From assembly GCF_003403075.1 (NCBI RefSeq), contig NZ_CP031557.1, positions 434,001 to 498,000 on the forward strand: a stretch of 64,000 bases of DNA. Direction: 5' to 3'. Under the pieces are notes generated by a model, which was given only the letters and a program-made list of their open reading frames with translations, ran no database searches and had not been told where the DNA came from. The DNA comes from Flavobacterium psychrotrophum. GTDB taxonomy: Bacteria; Bacteroidota; Bacteroidia; Flavobacteriales; Flavobacteriaceae. This document shows, in pieces, positions 26,899 through 34,736 of this stretch (position 1 is its first letter; each line of letters opens with the position of its first letter). Made by a program: the position numbers and the translations under genes.

Positions 26899-26927
26899 TA
26901 CATTTGAAAAAAATTCATACAAAGATA
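26899..26927. promoter_or_regulatory. Overlapping divergent promoters, folP and DUF1599 gene
   Basis: In the 53-base gap, TACATTTG (26899-26906, plus strand, TTG at 26873-26875 with a 23-base spacer) serves the DUF1599 gene. TATCTTTG read on the minus strand (26920-26927) serves folP. The two would compete for RNA polymerase. Confidence 0.5.
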
Positions 26928-26936
26928 CTACTTATA

Positions 26937-27479
26937 ATGAGCAACACCTCGCAGCAATATGACAAGGTAATAGCCGCTTGCAGGCAATTGTATACAAATA
27001 AAATGAAAGACTACGGTGCAGCATGGCGCATACTACGTTTACCATCGCTAACCGACCAGATATTTATAAAGGCACAACGCATACGCAGCCTTCAGGAAAA
27101 TGAGGTGCGCATGGTAAACGAAGATGAGACCGGCGAGTTTATAGCAATCGTAAATTACTCTGTTATGGCGCTGATACAAATGGAACTGGGCATCGCTACC
27201 CAGCCGGACCTTGACGCTGAAGAGGGGACACGCCTGTATAACGAAAAAGTAGAATTGACCAAAAACCTGATGCTGGCCAAAAACCATGATTATGGTGAGG
27301 CGTGGAGGGATATGCGTGTAAGTTCGCTAACCGACCTGATCCTGCAAAAACTGCTTCGTGTAAAACAGATAGAAGATAACAAAGGCAAAACCCTGGTGAG
27401 CGAAGGCATAGATGCCAACTACCAGGATATGCTTAATTATGCGGTGTTTGCCCTTATACATATAGGCTTTGCGCAATAA
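26937..27479 (+). CDS. DUF1599 domain-containing protein
   Basis: A 180-residue soluble protein built of two similar halves: MKDYGAAWRILRLPSLTDQI with QRIRSLQENE in the first, and NHDYGEAWRDMRVSSLTDLI with RVKQIEDNKG in the second. This matches DUF1599, a family grouped with nucleotide-modification-associated domains. The biochemical role is not known. The ATG at 26937 is chosen because the alternative 26904 start lies inside the -7 promoter element. It is followed after 56 bases by the MauE-like gene, which has its own TATTTTTG element (27513-27520). Confidence 0.85.
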   Translation: MSNTSQQYDKVIAACRQLYTNKMKDYGAAWRILRLPSLTDQIFIKAQRIRSLQENEVRMVNEDETGEFIAIVNYSVMALIQMELGIATQPDLDAEEGTRLYNEKVELTKNLMLAKNHDYGEAWRDMRVSSLTDLILQKLLRVKQIEDNKGKTLVSEGIDANYQDMLNYAVFALIHIGFAQ

Positions 27480-27535
27480 CAACTCATTAACAAAAGGCAT
27501 TGGTTTATGCCTTATTTTTGAGAAAACTAATTAAA

Positions 27536-28642
27536 ATGAACAATTCAAAGCAATACATTTCTTACACCTTAAGAGGTTTTGTAGCCTTTTTATTCCTCAT
27601 ATCGGCGGTAGCTAAATTATATCCGTCGCCTTATTTTGCCATCTCTACCTTCGAAATGAAACAGCTGGTACCACTCGGGTTTTCTGAAGGGTTAGCAGTA
27701 TATTTTTCGCGTATACTTATAGGGGCAGAGTTTGCATTGGGGCTTTTGCTGCTACAGCCGCATTACCTTAAAAGGTTTGTAATACCGGCTACCATAGCAT
27801 TGCTTGCGGTATTTGCCATACACTTAACCTACACTATATTTAGTGCCGGTAATTCTGGCAACTGTGGTTGCTTTGGAGAACTACTGCCTATGACACCGCT
27901 GGAATCGGTATTTAAAAATATCGTAGCGATAGGCCTGCTGATATGGTTGTACAAAATACTGCCTGTAGGGGCTGACCGTAATAATTTTGCGATACTTACA
28001 TCGGTACTTTTTGCGTCGATACTATTTATATTTATGCTTACGCCAATAGCAAGGCAAACATCAAACACTTTTGATATAGGGGAGCCTATACCCGAAGAAG
28101 CTGCTTTGGATAGCCTTGCCACTGAGCCTTTAGCACCTATAACGCCAACAGAAGCTACAATACCAACGGCTGCGATTCCTGCTACACAGGCAACGCCAGC
28201 CACAGCAGCCACTCCTGCCACAGCCGCAACAACACCTGAAGCACCTGCCGGGCCTGCACAAAAAAAGTCGGTTTATTCACAATTTTTTGCAGGGGCAGAT
28301 AAAGGTAAAAAGATAATAGGATTATTTGCACCGGGTTGCGAGCACTGTCGTGAGACCGCGAAGCAACTTACCGAAATGAAGGCGAAGGATAAAAACTTCC
28401 CTGACCTGTATATCATTTTTATGGATGAGGAAGCCGACCTGATTCCGGACTTCTTTAAGTTTGCCGGTAAAGAATATCCTAACAAGGTGCTTGATGTGCC
28501 ATCGTTCTGGAAAGTGCTGGGCAATAGCAAAGATACCCCGGGCGTTATCTACCAGTGGAATGGTAACGAAATAAAAAGTTGGGATGGTATAAACGAAAAG
28601 AAATTTGTAACATCTGAACTGCTAAAAGCGCTAAAAAAATAA
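27536..28642 (+). CDS. MauE/DoxX-like membrane protein with thioredoxin-like tail
   Basis: A 368-residue protein. Residues 1-145 form a four-helix MauE/DoxX-like membrane domain with a C110-G-C112-F-G motif after the third helix, as in the BT_3928 group. A further helix (about 150-170) leads to a linker rich in Ala, Thr and Pro (about 200-242), then a thioredoxin-like domain with C268-E-H-C271. The design suggests electron transfer from a membrane thiol pair to a periplasmic thioredoxin fold. It heads a cluster that also holds a small membrane protein and an ABC permease, with a TlpA-like protein 2 kb on. The redox role is inferred. Confidence 0.75.
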   Translation: MNNSKQYISYTLRGFVAFLFLISAVAKLYPSPYFAISTFEMKQLVPLGFSEGLAVYFSRILIGAEFALGLLLLQPHYLKRFVIPATIALLAVFAIHLTYTIFSAGNSGNCGCFGELLPMTPLESVFKNIVAIGLLIWLYKILPVGADRNNFAILTSVLFASILFIFMLTPIARQTSNTFDIGEPIPEEAALDSLATEPLAPITPTEATIPTAAIPATQATPATAATPATAATTPEAPAGPAQKKSVYSQFFAGADKGKKIIGLFAPGCEHCRETAKQLTEMKAKDKNFPDLYIIFMDEEADLIPDFFKFAGKEYPNKVLDVPSFWKVLGNSKDTPGVIYQWNGNEIKSWDGINEKKFVTSELLKALKK

Positions 28643-28645
28643 TCT

Positions 28646-28831
28646 ATGCTAAGTAAAAGGATAAAGCCGCTTATCATAGCGCTGGTACTGTATTTTATAG
28701 GATTTTTTCTCTATAAATTTTCTAACGGCAATATGCTGCTGGTAGTGCCGGGTGCAATTTTTATGTTTGCAGGACTGGTAATGAATGTTATTTTTATGAT
28801 AAGGATGCTAAAAGACGTATTAAACAAATAA
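28646..28831 (+). CDS. Small two-helix membrane protein
   Basis: A 61-residue protein with membrane segments at about 8-27 and 30-52 and a basic start (MLSKRIKP). It lies 3 bases after the MauE-like gene and 1 base before the TTG start of the permease gene, so it is part of their operon. No functional family is recognised; this small gene is commonly found in this spot in flavobacteria as far as I recall. Confidence 0.65.
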   Translation: MLSKRIKPLIIALVLYFIGFFLYKFSNGNMLLVVPGAIFMFAGLVMNVIFMIRMLKDVLNK

Positions 28832-28832
28832 T

Positions 28833-29909
28833 TTGATACGCTACTTTTTACATAAAACAGGATATGCACTGCTAACACTCTTTGGGGTGATAACGGTCAT
28901 ATTCTTTTTGTTTACAGTATTGCCGGGCGACCCAGCCCGTATGATGCTCGACCAGAATGAGAACAGCGAGCAGCTGGCGCTCATAAAAAAGAAATATGGT
29001 TTTGATAAGCCTGTTAGTACACAATATTTGTATTATTTAAATGACCTTTCGCCCATATCATTTCATAGTACCAATGCAGATGATTACACGTTTTTAGCCG
29101 AGGGTAAATATACTGCGGCCAGGCTGTTTACCTTGGGTGGTACAACAACGGTTTTAAAAGCACCTTATTTACGCGAAAGCTTCCAGAAAAGTGGTAAAAA
29201 GGTAACACAGGTTATAGGCGATACCTTACCTAATACGGTGGTGTTGGCGTGTTTTGCCATACTCATCGCCATCGCCATAGGTGTGCTTCTGGGAGTGGTT
29301 TCAGCACTGTATAAAGATACCTGGATAGACCGTACCATAGCACTTGTAAGTACGTTGGGCATGAGCCTGCCGTCGTTTTTTGCGGCAATATTGTTTGCCT
29401 GGGTGTTTGGGTTTTTACTGCACAAATATACCAACTTAGATATGACCGGCAGCCTTTATGAGGTAGACGACTTTGGCGAAGGCACCCACATAAAATGGAA
29501 GAACTTTATACTGCCATCTATTGTTTTAGGCATACGTCCGCTAGGGGTAGTAATACAGTTAATGCGAAACTCACTACTCGAAGTTCTGAGCCAGGATTAT
29601 ATTCGCACCGCGCGTGCTAAAGGTCTGAGCGAAGTGCGCATCATCCGTAAGCATGCACTTAAAAATGCCATGAACCCGGTAGTAACCGCCATATCGGGCT
29701 GGTTTGCCAGTATGCTTGCCGGCGCTGTGTTTGTAGAATACATCTTTGGGTGGAACGGCCTTGGTAAAGAAGTAGTAGAAGCGCTAAATACGCTCGACCT
29801 GCCTGTAATTATGGGATCAGTACTGGTTATTGCCGCCACCTTTGTAGTTATTAATATACTGGTAGATGTTATTTACGCATGGCTGGACCCTAAAATTAGG
29901 TTGTCTTAA
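28833..29909 (+). CDS. ABC transporter permease, DppB/OppB type
   Basis: A 358-residue inner membrane permease of the peptide/nickel importer family. The N-terminal LFGVITVIFFLFTVLPGDPARMM is the OppB/DppB signature, and YIRTARAKGLSEVRIIRKHALKNA is the EAA loop that docks the ATPase. The start is TTG, directly after the preceding TAA; no ATG is available near it. A central insertion of about 70 residues (about 60-130) is larger than in E. coli DppB, as is usual in Bacteroidota. The second permease, ATPase and binding protein are not in the window. Confidence 0.88.
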   Translation: MIRYFLHKTGYALLTLFGVITVIFFLFTVLPGDPARMMLDQNENSEQLALIKKKYGFDKPVSTQYLYYLNDLSPISFHSTNADDYTFLAEGKYTAARLFTLGGTTTVLKAPYLRESFQKSGKKVTQVIGDTLPNTVVLACFAILIAIAIGVLLGVVSALYKDTWIDRTIALVSTLGMSLPSFFAAILFAWVFGFLLHKYTNLDMTGSLYEVDDFGEGTHIKWKNFILPSIVLGIRPLGVVIQLMRNSLLEVLSQDYIRTARAKGLSEVRIIRKHALKNAMNPVVTAISGWFASMLAGAVFVEYIFGWNGLGKEVVEALNTLDLPVIMGSVLVIAATFVVINILVDVIYAWLDPKIRLS

Positions 29910-29920
29910 ATGATTATGCT

Positions 29921-30499
29921 ATGGCAATAGAAATACGCTATACCGAGTGGTTTGGGGATGAAATTTTGCCATCTCAAATCGCGACGATTGAAAAATATCT
30001 TAAAGAATATTTTTTTGATGGCAAACACATAAAAACGGAGCTTTATATTGAGCAAGAACTTAAGTCTACCCGATATAATATTGAAGATTTGAATGACATC
30101 GGCCGGATTTTGAATGAAGATCCAAACGCTGGAATTTGTTATATTCACAAGGAATTGGAATATTTAATTGAAGAAGTTTCAACTTATGAAGAAGCCGTGC
30201 TGAAATATAAAATAATTGCGGTCGATGAGCTACACGATCAAGCAATTTGTTATGCTCAGATAGACGTACAGACTGGTCTGCCTAAATTATCGGACGTGGA
30301 AAAGTATTATAATGTAAATGGCGAGCGAAAGTATCTTTTTACATACGACGCTAACGGCGAATGTGAAAAAATATGGGGTGAAGATGATTACACTGAAGAT
30401 GTATGGCCCTCGCAAATTGGCGTTCGTTCCGATGTGAAATTTACTTGGGATGGTTTTGAGTACTATAGATATGCATTACCAATTATACCTGAAAAGTAA
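29921..30499 (+). CDS. Hypothetical protein, 192 aa
   Basis: A soluble acidic protein of 192 residues without signal peptide or membrane segment. It starts MAIEIRYTEWFGDEILPSQI and has a YLFTYDANGECEKIWGEDDY stretch near residue 145. I recognise no family. The DNA looks richer in A and T and uses codons such as CGA and CGG more than its neighbours, which hints at transfer. It stands between the permease and the tlpA-like gene, which has its own promoter just downstream. Such lone acidic proteins are sometimes immunity proteins, but nothing here proves that. Confidence 0.6.
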   Translation: MAIEIRYTEWFGDEILPSQIATIEKYLKEYFFDGKHIKTELYIEQELKSTRYNIEDLNDIGRILNEDPNAGICYIHKELEYLIEEVSTYEEAVLKYKIIAVDELHDQAICYAQIDVQTGLPKLSDVEKYYNVNGERKYLFTYDANGECEKIWGEDDYTEDVWPSQIGVRSDVKFTWDGFEYYRYALPIIPEK

Positions 30500-30522
30500 G
30501 CAGTTTTATCATAGACTTATCG

Positions 30523-30530
30523 TAAATTTG
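30523..30530 (+). promoter_or_regulatory. -7 element before the TlpA-like gene
   Basis: TAAATTTG, 23 bases before the ATG at 30554, matches the consensus. The -33 region is weak. It would let the TlpA-tpiA pair be transcribed independently of the unknown gene before it. Confidence 0.4.
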
Positions 30531-30553
30531 TTACAATTAATTATATATTAAAA

Positions 30554-31057
30554 ATGAAAAACCTATTTTTACTGCCTATACTATTCTTTATGATTTCATG
30601 CACGCAGGCACAGGAAAAAACTGCTTTTGGAAAGGAAGCGCTTGAGGCTAAAATGACCTCGGTAGACGGAAAAGAAGTTGCATTTAAAGACATTCTTGCC
30701 CAGTACAAAGGCAAGGTTGTGGTTATAGACGTTTGGGCTTCGTGGTGCCCGGATTGTAAAAAAGGCATGCCAAAAGTGCACGACCTTCAAAAGCAATTCC
30801 CTAATGTAAAATACCTGTTCCTTTCGTATGATCGTGTAGATGAAAAATGGAAAAACGGTATAGAAACATTCAATACCAAAGGTGGTGATAACTACCACGT
30901 AGGGACCAGCATGAAAGAAGGTGCTTTTTCTAAAGACATTGTGCTGGACTGGATTCCGCGTTACATGGTAATTGATAAAACCGGAAAAATTGCACTTTTC
31001 AAAGCCATTGAGGCCGATGATGCAAAACTTATAGAGACTTTAAAAAACCTAAAATAA
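30554..31057 (+). CDS. TlpA-like thioredoxin lipoprotein
   Basis: A 167-residue predicted lipoprotein (Cys16 in FFMISC) with a TlpA/ResA-like thioredoxin fold. The active site is W64-C65-P-D-C68, and the cis-Pro loop is probably in DWIPRYMVIDKTG. It should reduce or oxidise thiols in the periplasm, in keeping with the MauE/thioredoxin protein upstream. Its TAA stop shares one base with the tpiA ATG (TAATG), so the two are translationally coupled. Confidence 0.88.
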   Translation: MKNLFLLPILFFMISCTQAQEKTAFGKEALEAKMTSVDGKEVAFKDILAQYKGKVVVIDVWASWCPDCKKGMPKVHDLQKQFPNVKYLFLSYDRVDEKWKNGIETFNTKGGDNYHVGTSMKEGAFSKDIVLDWIPRYMVIDKTGKIALFKAIEADDAKLIETLKNLK

Positions 31058-31812
31058 TGAGAAAAAAGATCGTTGCAGGTAACTGGAAAATGAATAATGA
31101 CATTAACCAGACTGAAACCCTTATTGATGAGCTACTGGCTAAAAAACCTGAACATACAAACGCTAAAATTGTAATAGCGCCAAGTTTTGTAAACCTGCAG
31201 GCTGCTGTGGCTAAAACACATGGTACAGACATTATTGTTGCAGCGCAAAATATGCATCAGGCAGAGAGCGGCGCTTATACAGGCGAGGTTTCTGTAGGCA
31301 TGCTTAAGAGCCTTAAAGTAAACACTGTTATCCTGGGCCACTCAGAGAGGCGTGCTTACTTTGGCGAAACTAACGAGCTTCTTGCTAAAAAAGTTGATAC
31401 TGCGCTTTCTCATAACCTTACCGTTATTTTCTGTTTTGGCGAAGAGCTTGCCGACAGGCAAAGTGGCAACCACTTTAACTTAGTAGAGAGCCAGCTTCGC
31501 GAAGGCCTTTTCCATATTTCTGAAGCAAACTGGAGTAGTGTTGTTCTTGCTTATGAGCCGGTTTGGGCTATAGGTACAGGCGAAACGGCGAGCCCTGAGC
31601 AGGCACAGGAAATGCACGCATTTATCCGTAACCTTATAAGCGAGGCGGTTAGCCCTGCGGTTGCGCAAAATGTTTCTATCCTTTACGGAGGCAGTGTAAA
31701 ACCTGATAATGCTGCAGAGATATTCGGCAAACCGGATGTTGATGGTGGCCTTATAGGTGGTGCGGCACTTAAAGCAAATGATTTCCTTGAAATTGTAAAA
31801 GGTATAGCATAA
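31057..31812 (+). CDS. tpiA: Triosephosphate isomerase
   Basis: A 251-residue glycolytic enzyme that interconverts dihydroxyacetone phosphate and glyceraldehyde 3-phosphate. The catalytic residues are in place: N9/K11 in AGNWKMN, H95 in ILGHSERR and E167 in AYEPVWAIGTG; the phosphate loop is LYGGSVKPDNA. Length is normal for the family. It overlaps the TlpA-like gene by one base, which is an unusual partner for a cytosolic enzyme. A strong terminator follows. Confidence 0.97.
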   Translation: MRKKIVAGNWKMNNDINQTETLIDELLAKKPEHTNAKIVIAPSFVNLQAAVAKTHGTDIIVAAQNMHQAESGAYTGEVSVGMLKSLKVNTVILGHSERRAYFGETNELLAKKVDTALSHNLTVIFCFGEELADRQSGNHFNLVESQLREGLFHISEANWSSVVLAYEPVWAIGTGETASPEQAQEMHAFIRNLISEAVSPAVAQNVSILYGGSVKPDNAAEIFGKPDVDGGLIGGAALKANDFLEIVKGIA

Positions 31813-31833
31813 GCTATCCTTTATAATATACGA

Positions 31834-31870
31834 AAGCGGCCTCATGATTATATGAGGCCGCTTTTTTTTG
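31834..31870 (+). terminator. tpiA terminator
   Basis: A 12-bp perfect stem AAGCGGCCTCAT/ATGAGGCCGCTT (31834-31845 and 31852-31863) followed by a run of T. Confidence 0.88.
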
Positions 31871-31912
31871 TTTATGAATACCTCAATTGCTTAGTATGTC
31901 AGTCTGTTATAT

Positions 31913-31951
31913 ATAAAAATAGAAGGCGCCCGTTTGTGGATGGGCGCCTTC
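31913..31951 (-). terminator. Terminator of the riboswitch operon
   Basis: A 10-bp stem GAAGGCGCCC/GGGCGCCTTC (31922-31931 and 31942-31951). Read on the minus strand it is followed by TATTTTTA, 41 bases beyond the homoserine dehydrogenase stop. Confidence 0.75.
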
Positions 31952-31991
31952 CGGTAATTGGAAAATAGTTGAAAGAAAATCCTGTAGTTGT

Positions 31992-33227
31992 TTATGCAAG
32001 CGCTTCCTGCGCTGCAATGGCGGCTTCCTGTTCGCTTACCACACTGATAAGTATGAACGAAACTTCGCCGGGTTGTGCTGCCTGAAGTTTCTTCAGGTTG
32101 CTGAGTGAAATGTTTCCGGTAATATAACCGGAATCTTTGTTGGTATACGCCTCCTCAATAGCGCTAAAGTGCAGCTTCAAGGCTTCGGCATCATCTTTTT
32201 TATGGCGCAGGAGTACCTTAAGTTCTACATTATCTGTAAGCGAAAGGTTTTCTTCGCGGTATATTTTTTTGTACTCGTATTTATAATCGTATGTAAGCGC
32301 AGAGATATCGCTCAATACCGCCGAGGCAGTAGGGTAGGCACCCGCGCCTTTGCCCACAAAAAAGTGTGTGTCGGCAAAACTGGTTTTGGTAATCACGCCG
32401 TTAAACACATCGTCTACATGGTACAGGCGGTCTTCGGGCGTTACAAACTTCGGCAGTACAAAAGCTGAGAATGTACCATCTGTACCTTTATAAGCCTGTG
32501 CGACAAGTTTTATTTTCAGTCCTTTTTCTTTGGCGTAGCGTAACTCAAGATCGCCTATGTTGTCGATACCTAAGTTAAAAAGATCTTCAGGCGTGGCAAT
32601 GTACCCAAATGAGTGCGCCAGCAAAATCAACAGCTTGTATTTGGCATCAAACCCACCGGTATCCAATATCGGGTTGCTTTCTGCAAAGCCCAGATCCTGT
32701 GCCTGCTTAAGGGCATCAGCATAGCTAAGGTTTTCGGCAAAAGTCTTGGTCAGTATGTAATTAGTACTGCCGTTAACAATACCTTCAATCGATTCTAAAA
32801 GGTCGTTATCGTAATACTCTTCCAGGTTACGGATTATGGGCATACTGGCGCATGCAGCAGCTTCATACAACAACGGAACATTATATTCGCGTTGCAGGTC
32901 GAGCAGTTCCTGAAAATGCTCTGCCACCATTTTTTTATTGGCAGATACCACAGCCTTGCCTTTTCTCAACGCAGCAGAAACTATTTCAAACGCCGCATCG
33001 GCATCATCTATAAGTTCTACAACTACATTAATCTCGGCATCGTTAAGAATGTCATTTTTATCGTAGGTAAAGTGTTCAGCGCCTATTTCTCGGGGCTTAT
33101 CCTTATCCTTTACACAAATGTTTTTGATGTTGGCTTTAAGGCCGGGTGTTTTTTGCAGTACCTCATACAGGCCATGCCCTACAACCCCAAAACCAAAAAG
33201 GCCTATATTTAATTGTTTCCTTGCCAT
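31992..33227 (-). CDS. hom: Homoserine dehydrogenase
   Basis: A 411-residue enzyme that reduces aspartate semialdehyde to homoserine, the branch point to threonine and methionine. It has an N-terminal Rossmann motif (IGLFGFGVVGHGL, about 8-20), the catalytic-domain signature GIVNGSTNYILT with GFAESNPILDTGGFDA, and a C-terminal ACT-like regulatory part (about 335-411). It starts 9 bases after the transsulfuration gene's stop and shares its riboswitch-controlled message. A metX gene, often next in flavobacteria, is absent here. Confidence 0.95.
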   Translation of the reverse strand: MARKQLNIGLFGFGVVGHGLYEVLQKTPGLKANIKNICVKDKDKPREIGAEHFTYDKNDILNDAEINVVVELIDDADAAFEIVSAALRKGKAVVSANKKMVAEHFQELLDLQREYNVPLLYEAAACASMPIIRNLEEYYDNDLLESIEGIVNGSTNYILTKTFAENLSYADALKQAQDLGFAESNPILDTGGFDAKYKLLILLAHSFGYIATPEDLFNLGIDNIGDLELRYAKEKGLKIKLVAQAYKGTDGTFSAFVLPKFVTPEDRLYHVDDVFNGVITKTSFADTHFFVGKGAGAYPTASAVLSDISALTYDYKYEYKKIYREENLSLTDNVELKVLLRHKKDDAEALKLHFSAIEEAYTNKDSGYITGNISLSNLKKLQAAQPGEVSFILISVVSEQEAAIAAQEALA

Positions 33228-33236
33228 TGTGTGGTG

Positions 33237-34415
33237 TTATGCAGTTACAGATTTACTATCGGCAGTAACATTAACGGCTACGGCAAAAGCTTGTTTAAGG
33301 TCGTCTATAAGATCATCTGCGTCTTCAAGTCCTACACTAAGGCGTATAAGGCTATCGGTAACACCGGCCTGGTAACGCTTTTCTGCCGGAATAGATTTAT
33401 GGGTCATTTCACACGGTAAACACAGCAGACTCTTAACGCCGCCAAGGCTTTCTGCAAGTTTGAACAGTTTAGTACTGCTTACAATTTTAGAGGCAAGTTC
33501 TTTATCGTCGATAACAAGGTCAAACGTTACTACACCACCAAAGAATTTCAATTGCTTTTTAGCAATGTCATGGTTGTGGTGTGTAGGCAGGCCAGGGTAA
33601 TATACATTTTTAACCAGTTTTTCTTCAAGCAGGTATTCAGCAACTTTTTGTGCATTTTCGGCATGTGCTTTAATACGCAGGCTAAGGGTTTCTATACCAC
33701 GGATAACAAGCCAGCTGTCGAATGGTCCAAGGATGGCACCAGAAGCGTTTTGTACAAATTTAATTTTATCGCCCAGTTCCTGAGTAGCGGTAACTACAAG
33801 GCCGGCAATAAGGTCGCTGTGGCCAGACAGGTATTTGGTAGCACTGTGTACCACGATGTCTGCACCCAGATTGATAGGTTTTTGCGCTATTGGCGATGCA
33901 AAGGTGTTGTCTACGCAAAGCAGTATGTTATTAGCTTTTGCAATTTTAGCAATAGCCTCTATGTCAGAAATTTTAAGGGTAGGGTTAGTAGGTGACTCGA
34001 TCCAGATAAGCTTGGTTTTGTCAGTAACGGCATCGGCTACGTTTTGGGCATTAGTAGTATCTACATACTTAATGCTGATGCCAAATTTTTGATACACATG
34101 GGTAAACAGCCTGAAGGCACCACCATAAATATCGTCAACGGCTATAACTTCGTCTCCTGCGCTAAGCAGTTTTATAACCGCGTCTATAGCTGCAAGGCCA
34201 CTGGCAAAGGCATAACCATTAGTACCGTTCTCTAATTGGGCAATGGTATCTTCAAGTACTTTACGGGTAGGGTTGTTGCTGCGTGCATAGTCAAAGCCTT
34301 TGTGTACGCCCGGTGCATCTTGTACAAAAGTTGATGTTTGGTAAATAGGCACCGAAATGCTTCCGGTTAATGGATCGATAGGCAGGTTGTTCAGGATTGC
34401 AGTTTGTTCTTTCAT
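33237..34415 (-). CDS. Transsulfuration PLP enzyme (MetB/MetY-like)
   Basis: A 392-residue enzyme of the Cys/Met metabolism PLP family. The cofactor lysine is K194 in HSATKYLSGHSD; the phosphate-binding region is YAFASGLAAIDA and the aspartate is in LCVDNTFASP. It is either cystathionine gamma-synthase or O-acetylhomoserine sulfhydrylase; sequence alone does not settle which, and the length of 392 favours the MetB/MetC side. Expression is clearly tied to SAM by the riboswitch upstream, so a methionine-forming role is likely. The downstream partner is hom. Confidence 0.9.
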   Translation of the reverse strand: MKEQTAILNNLPIDPLTGSISVPIYQTSTFVQDAPGVHKGFDYARSNNPTRKVLEDTIAQLENGTNGYAFASGLAAIDAVIKLLSAGDEVIAVDDIYGGAFRLFTHVYQKFGISIKYVDTTNAQNVADAVTDKTKLIWIESPTNPTLKISDIEAIAKIAKANNILLCVDNTFASPIAQKPINLGADIVVHSATKYLSGHSDLIAGLVVTATQELGDKIKFVQNASGAILGPFDSWLVIRGIETLSLRIKAHAENAQKVAEYLLEEKLVKNVYYPGLPTHHNHDIAKKQLKFFGGVVTFDLVIDDKELASKIVSSTKLFKLAESLGGVKSLLCLPCEMTHKSIPAEKRYQAGVTDSLIRLSVGLEDADDLIDDLKQAFAVAVNVTADSKSVTA

Positions 34416-34492
34416 TTTGTTTCCGAATTAATTTTTGTTAAACATTTCGTTTCTCAAAAACTATTCAAAGCCAGGTATCGAAAAGGCCTAAA

Positions 34493-34525
34493 ATAAAAAA
34501 AGCCTTCCCGACAAGTCAGAAAGGC
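34493..34525 (-). terminator. Riboswitch expression-platform terminator
   Basis: On the minus strand, GCCTTTC pairs with GGAAGGC (one G-U) around TGACTTGTCG and is followed by a run of T. It stands between the aptamer and the gene, so SAM binding would favour this stem and stop transcription. Confidence 0.75.
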
Positions 34526-34561
34526 ATATAATATCTTGGTAGAATTATAAACTGTTTCTTA

Positions 34562-34669
34562 CTTATCTATCCCTGCACAGGCAGGGTTGAATGTGGCACC
34601 TTATCATGCAAAAGCATGGCAGGTTGCCAAGACGTCATCGGGTCAATTCCCTCGGTCTTTCTGGATAAG
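34562..34669 (-). ncRNA. SAM-I (S-box) riboswitch aptamer
   Basis: On the minus strand the element opens with CTTATC and closes with GATAAG, the P1 stem. Inside, in order, come AGAAAGACCGAGGGAA, GACCCGATGACGTC, the invariant TTGGCAACCTGCC, a hairpin ending ATGATAAGGTGCCA and a CCCTGC/GCAGGG P4 stem. These are the S-box marks of the SAM-I class, which binds S-adenosylmethionine and shuts off methionine genes. It controls the transsulfuration gene at 33237-34415 and hom through the terminator at 34493-34525. Confidence 0.95.
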
Positions 34670-34692
34670 AATAATGTTTGAAGAACTTGCAG

Positions 34693-34725
34693 CAAAGGTA
34701 AGGGACAACATTTTAATTTTCCAAA
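34693..34725 (-). promoter_or_regulatory. Promoter of the SAM riboswitch operon
   Basis: On the minus strand TTTG (34722-34725), a 21-base spacer and TACCTTTG (34693-34700) fit the Bacteroidota consensus. It lies just beyond the stop of the efflux MFS gene and about 24 bases before the aptamer. Confidence 0.7.
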
Positions 34726-34736
34726 TAAATTTTTAT

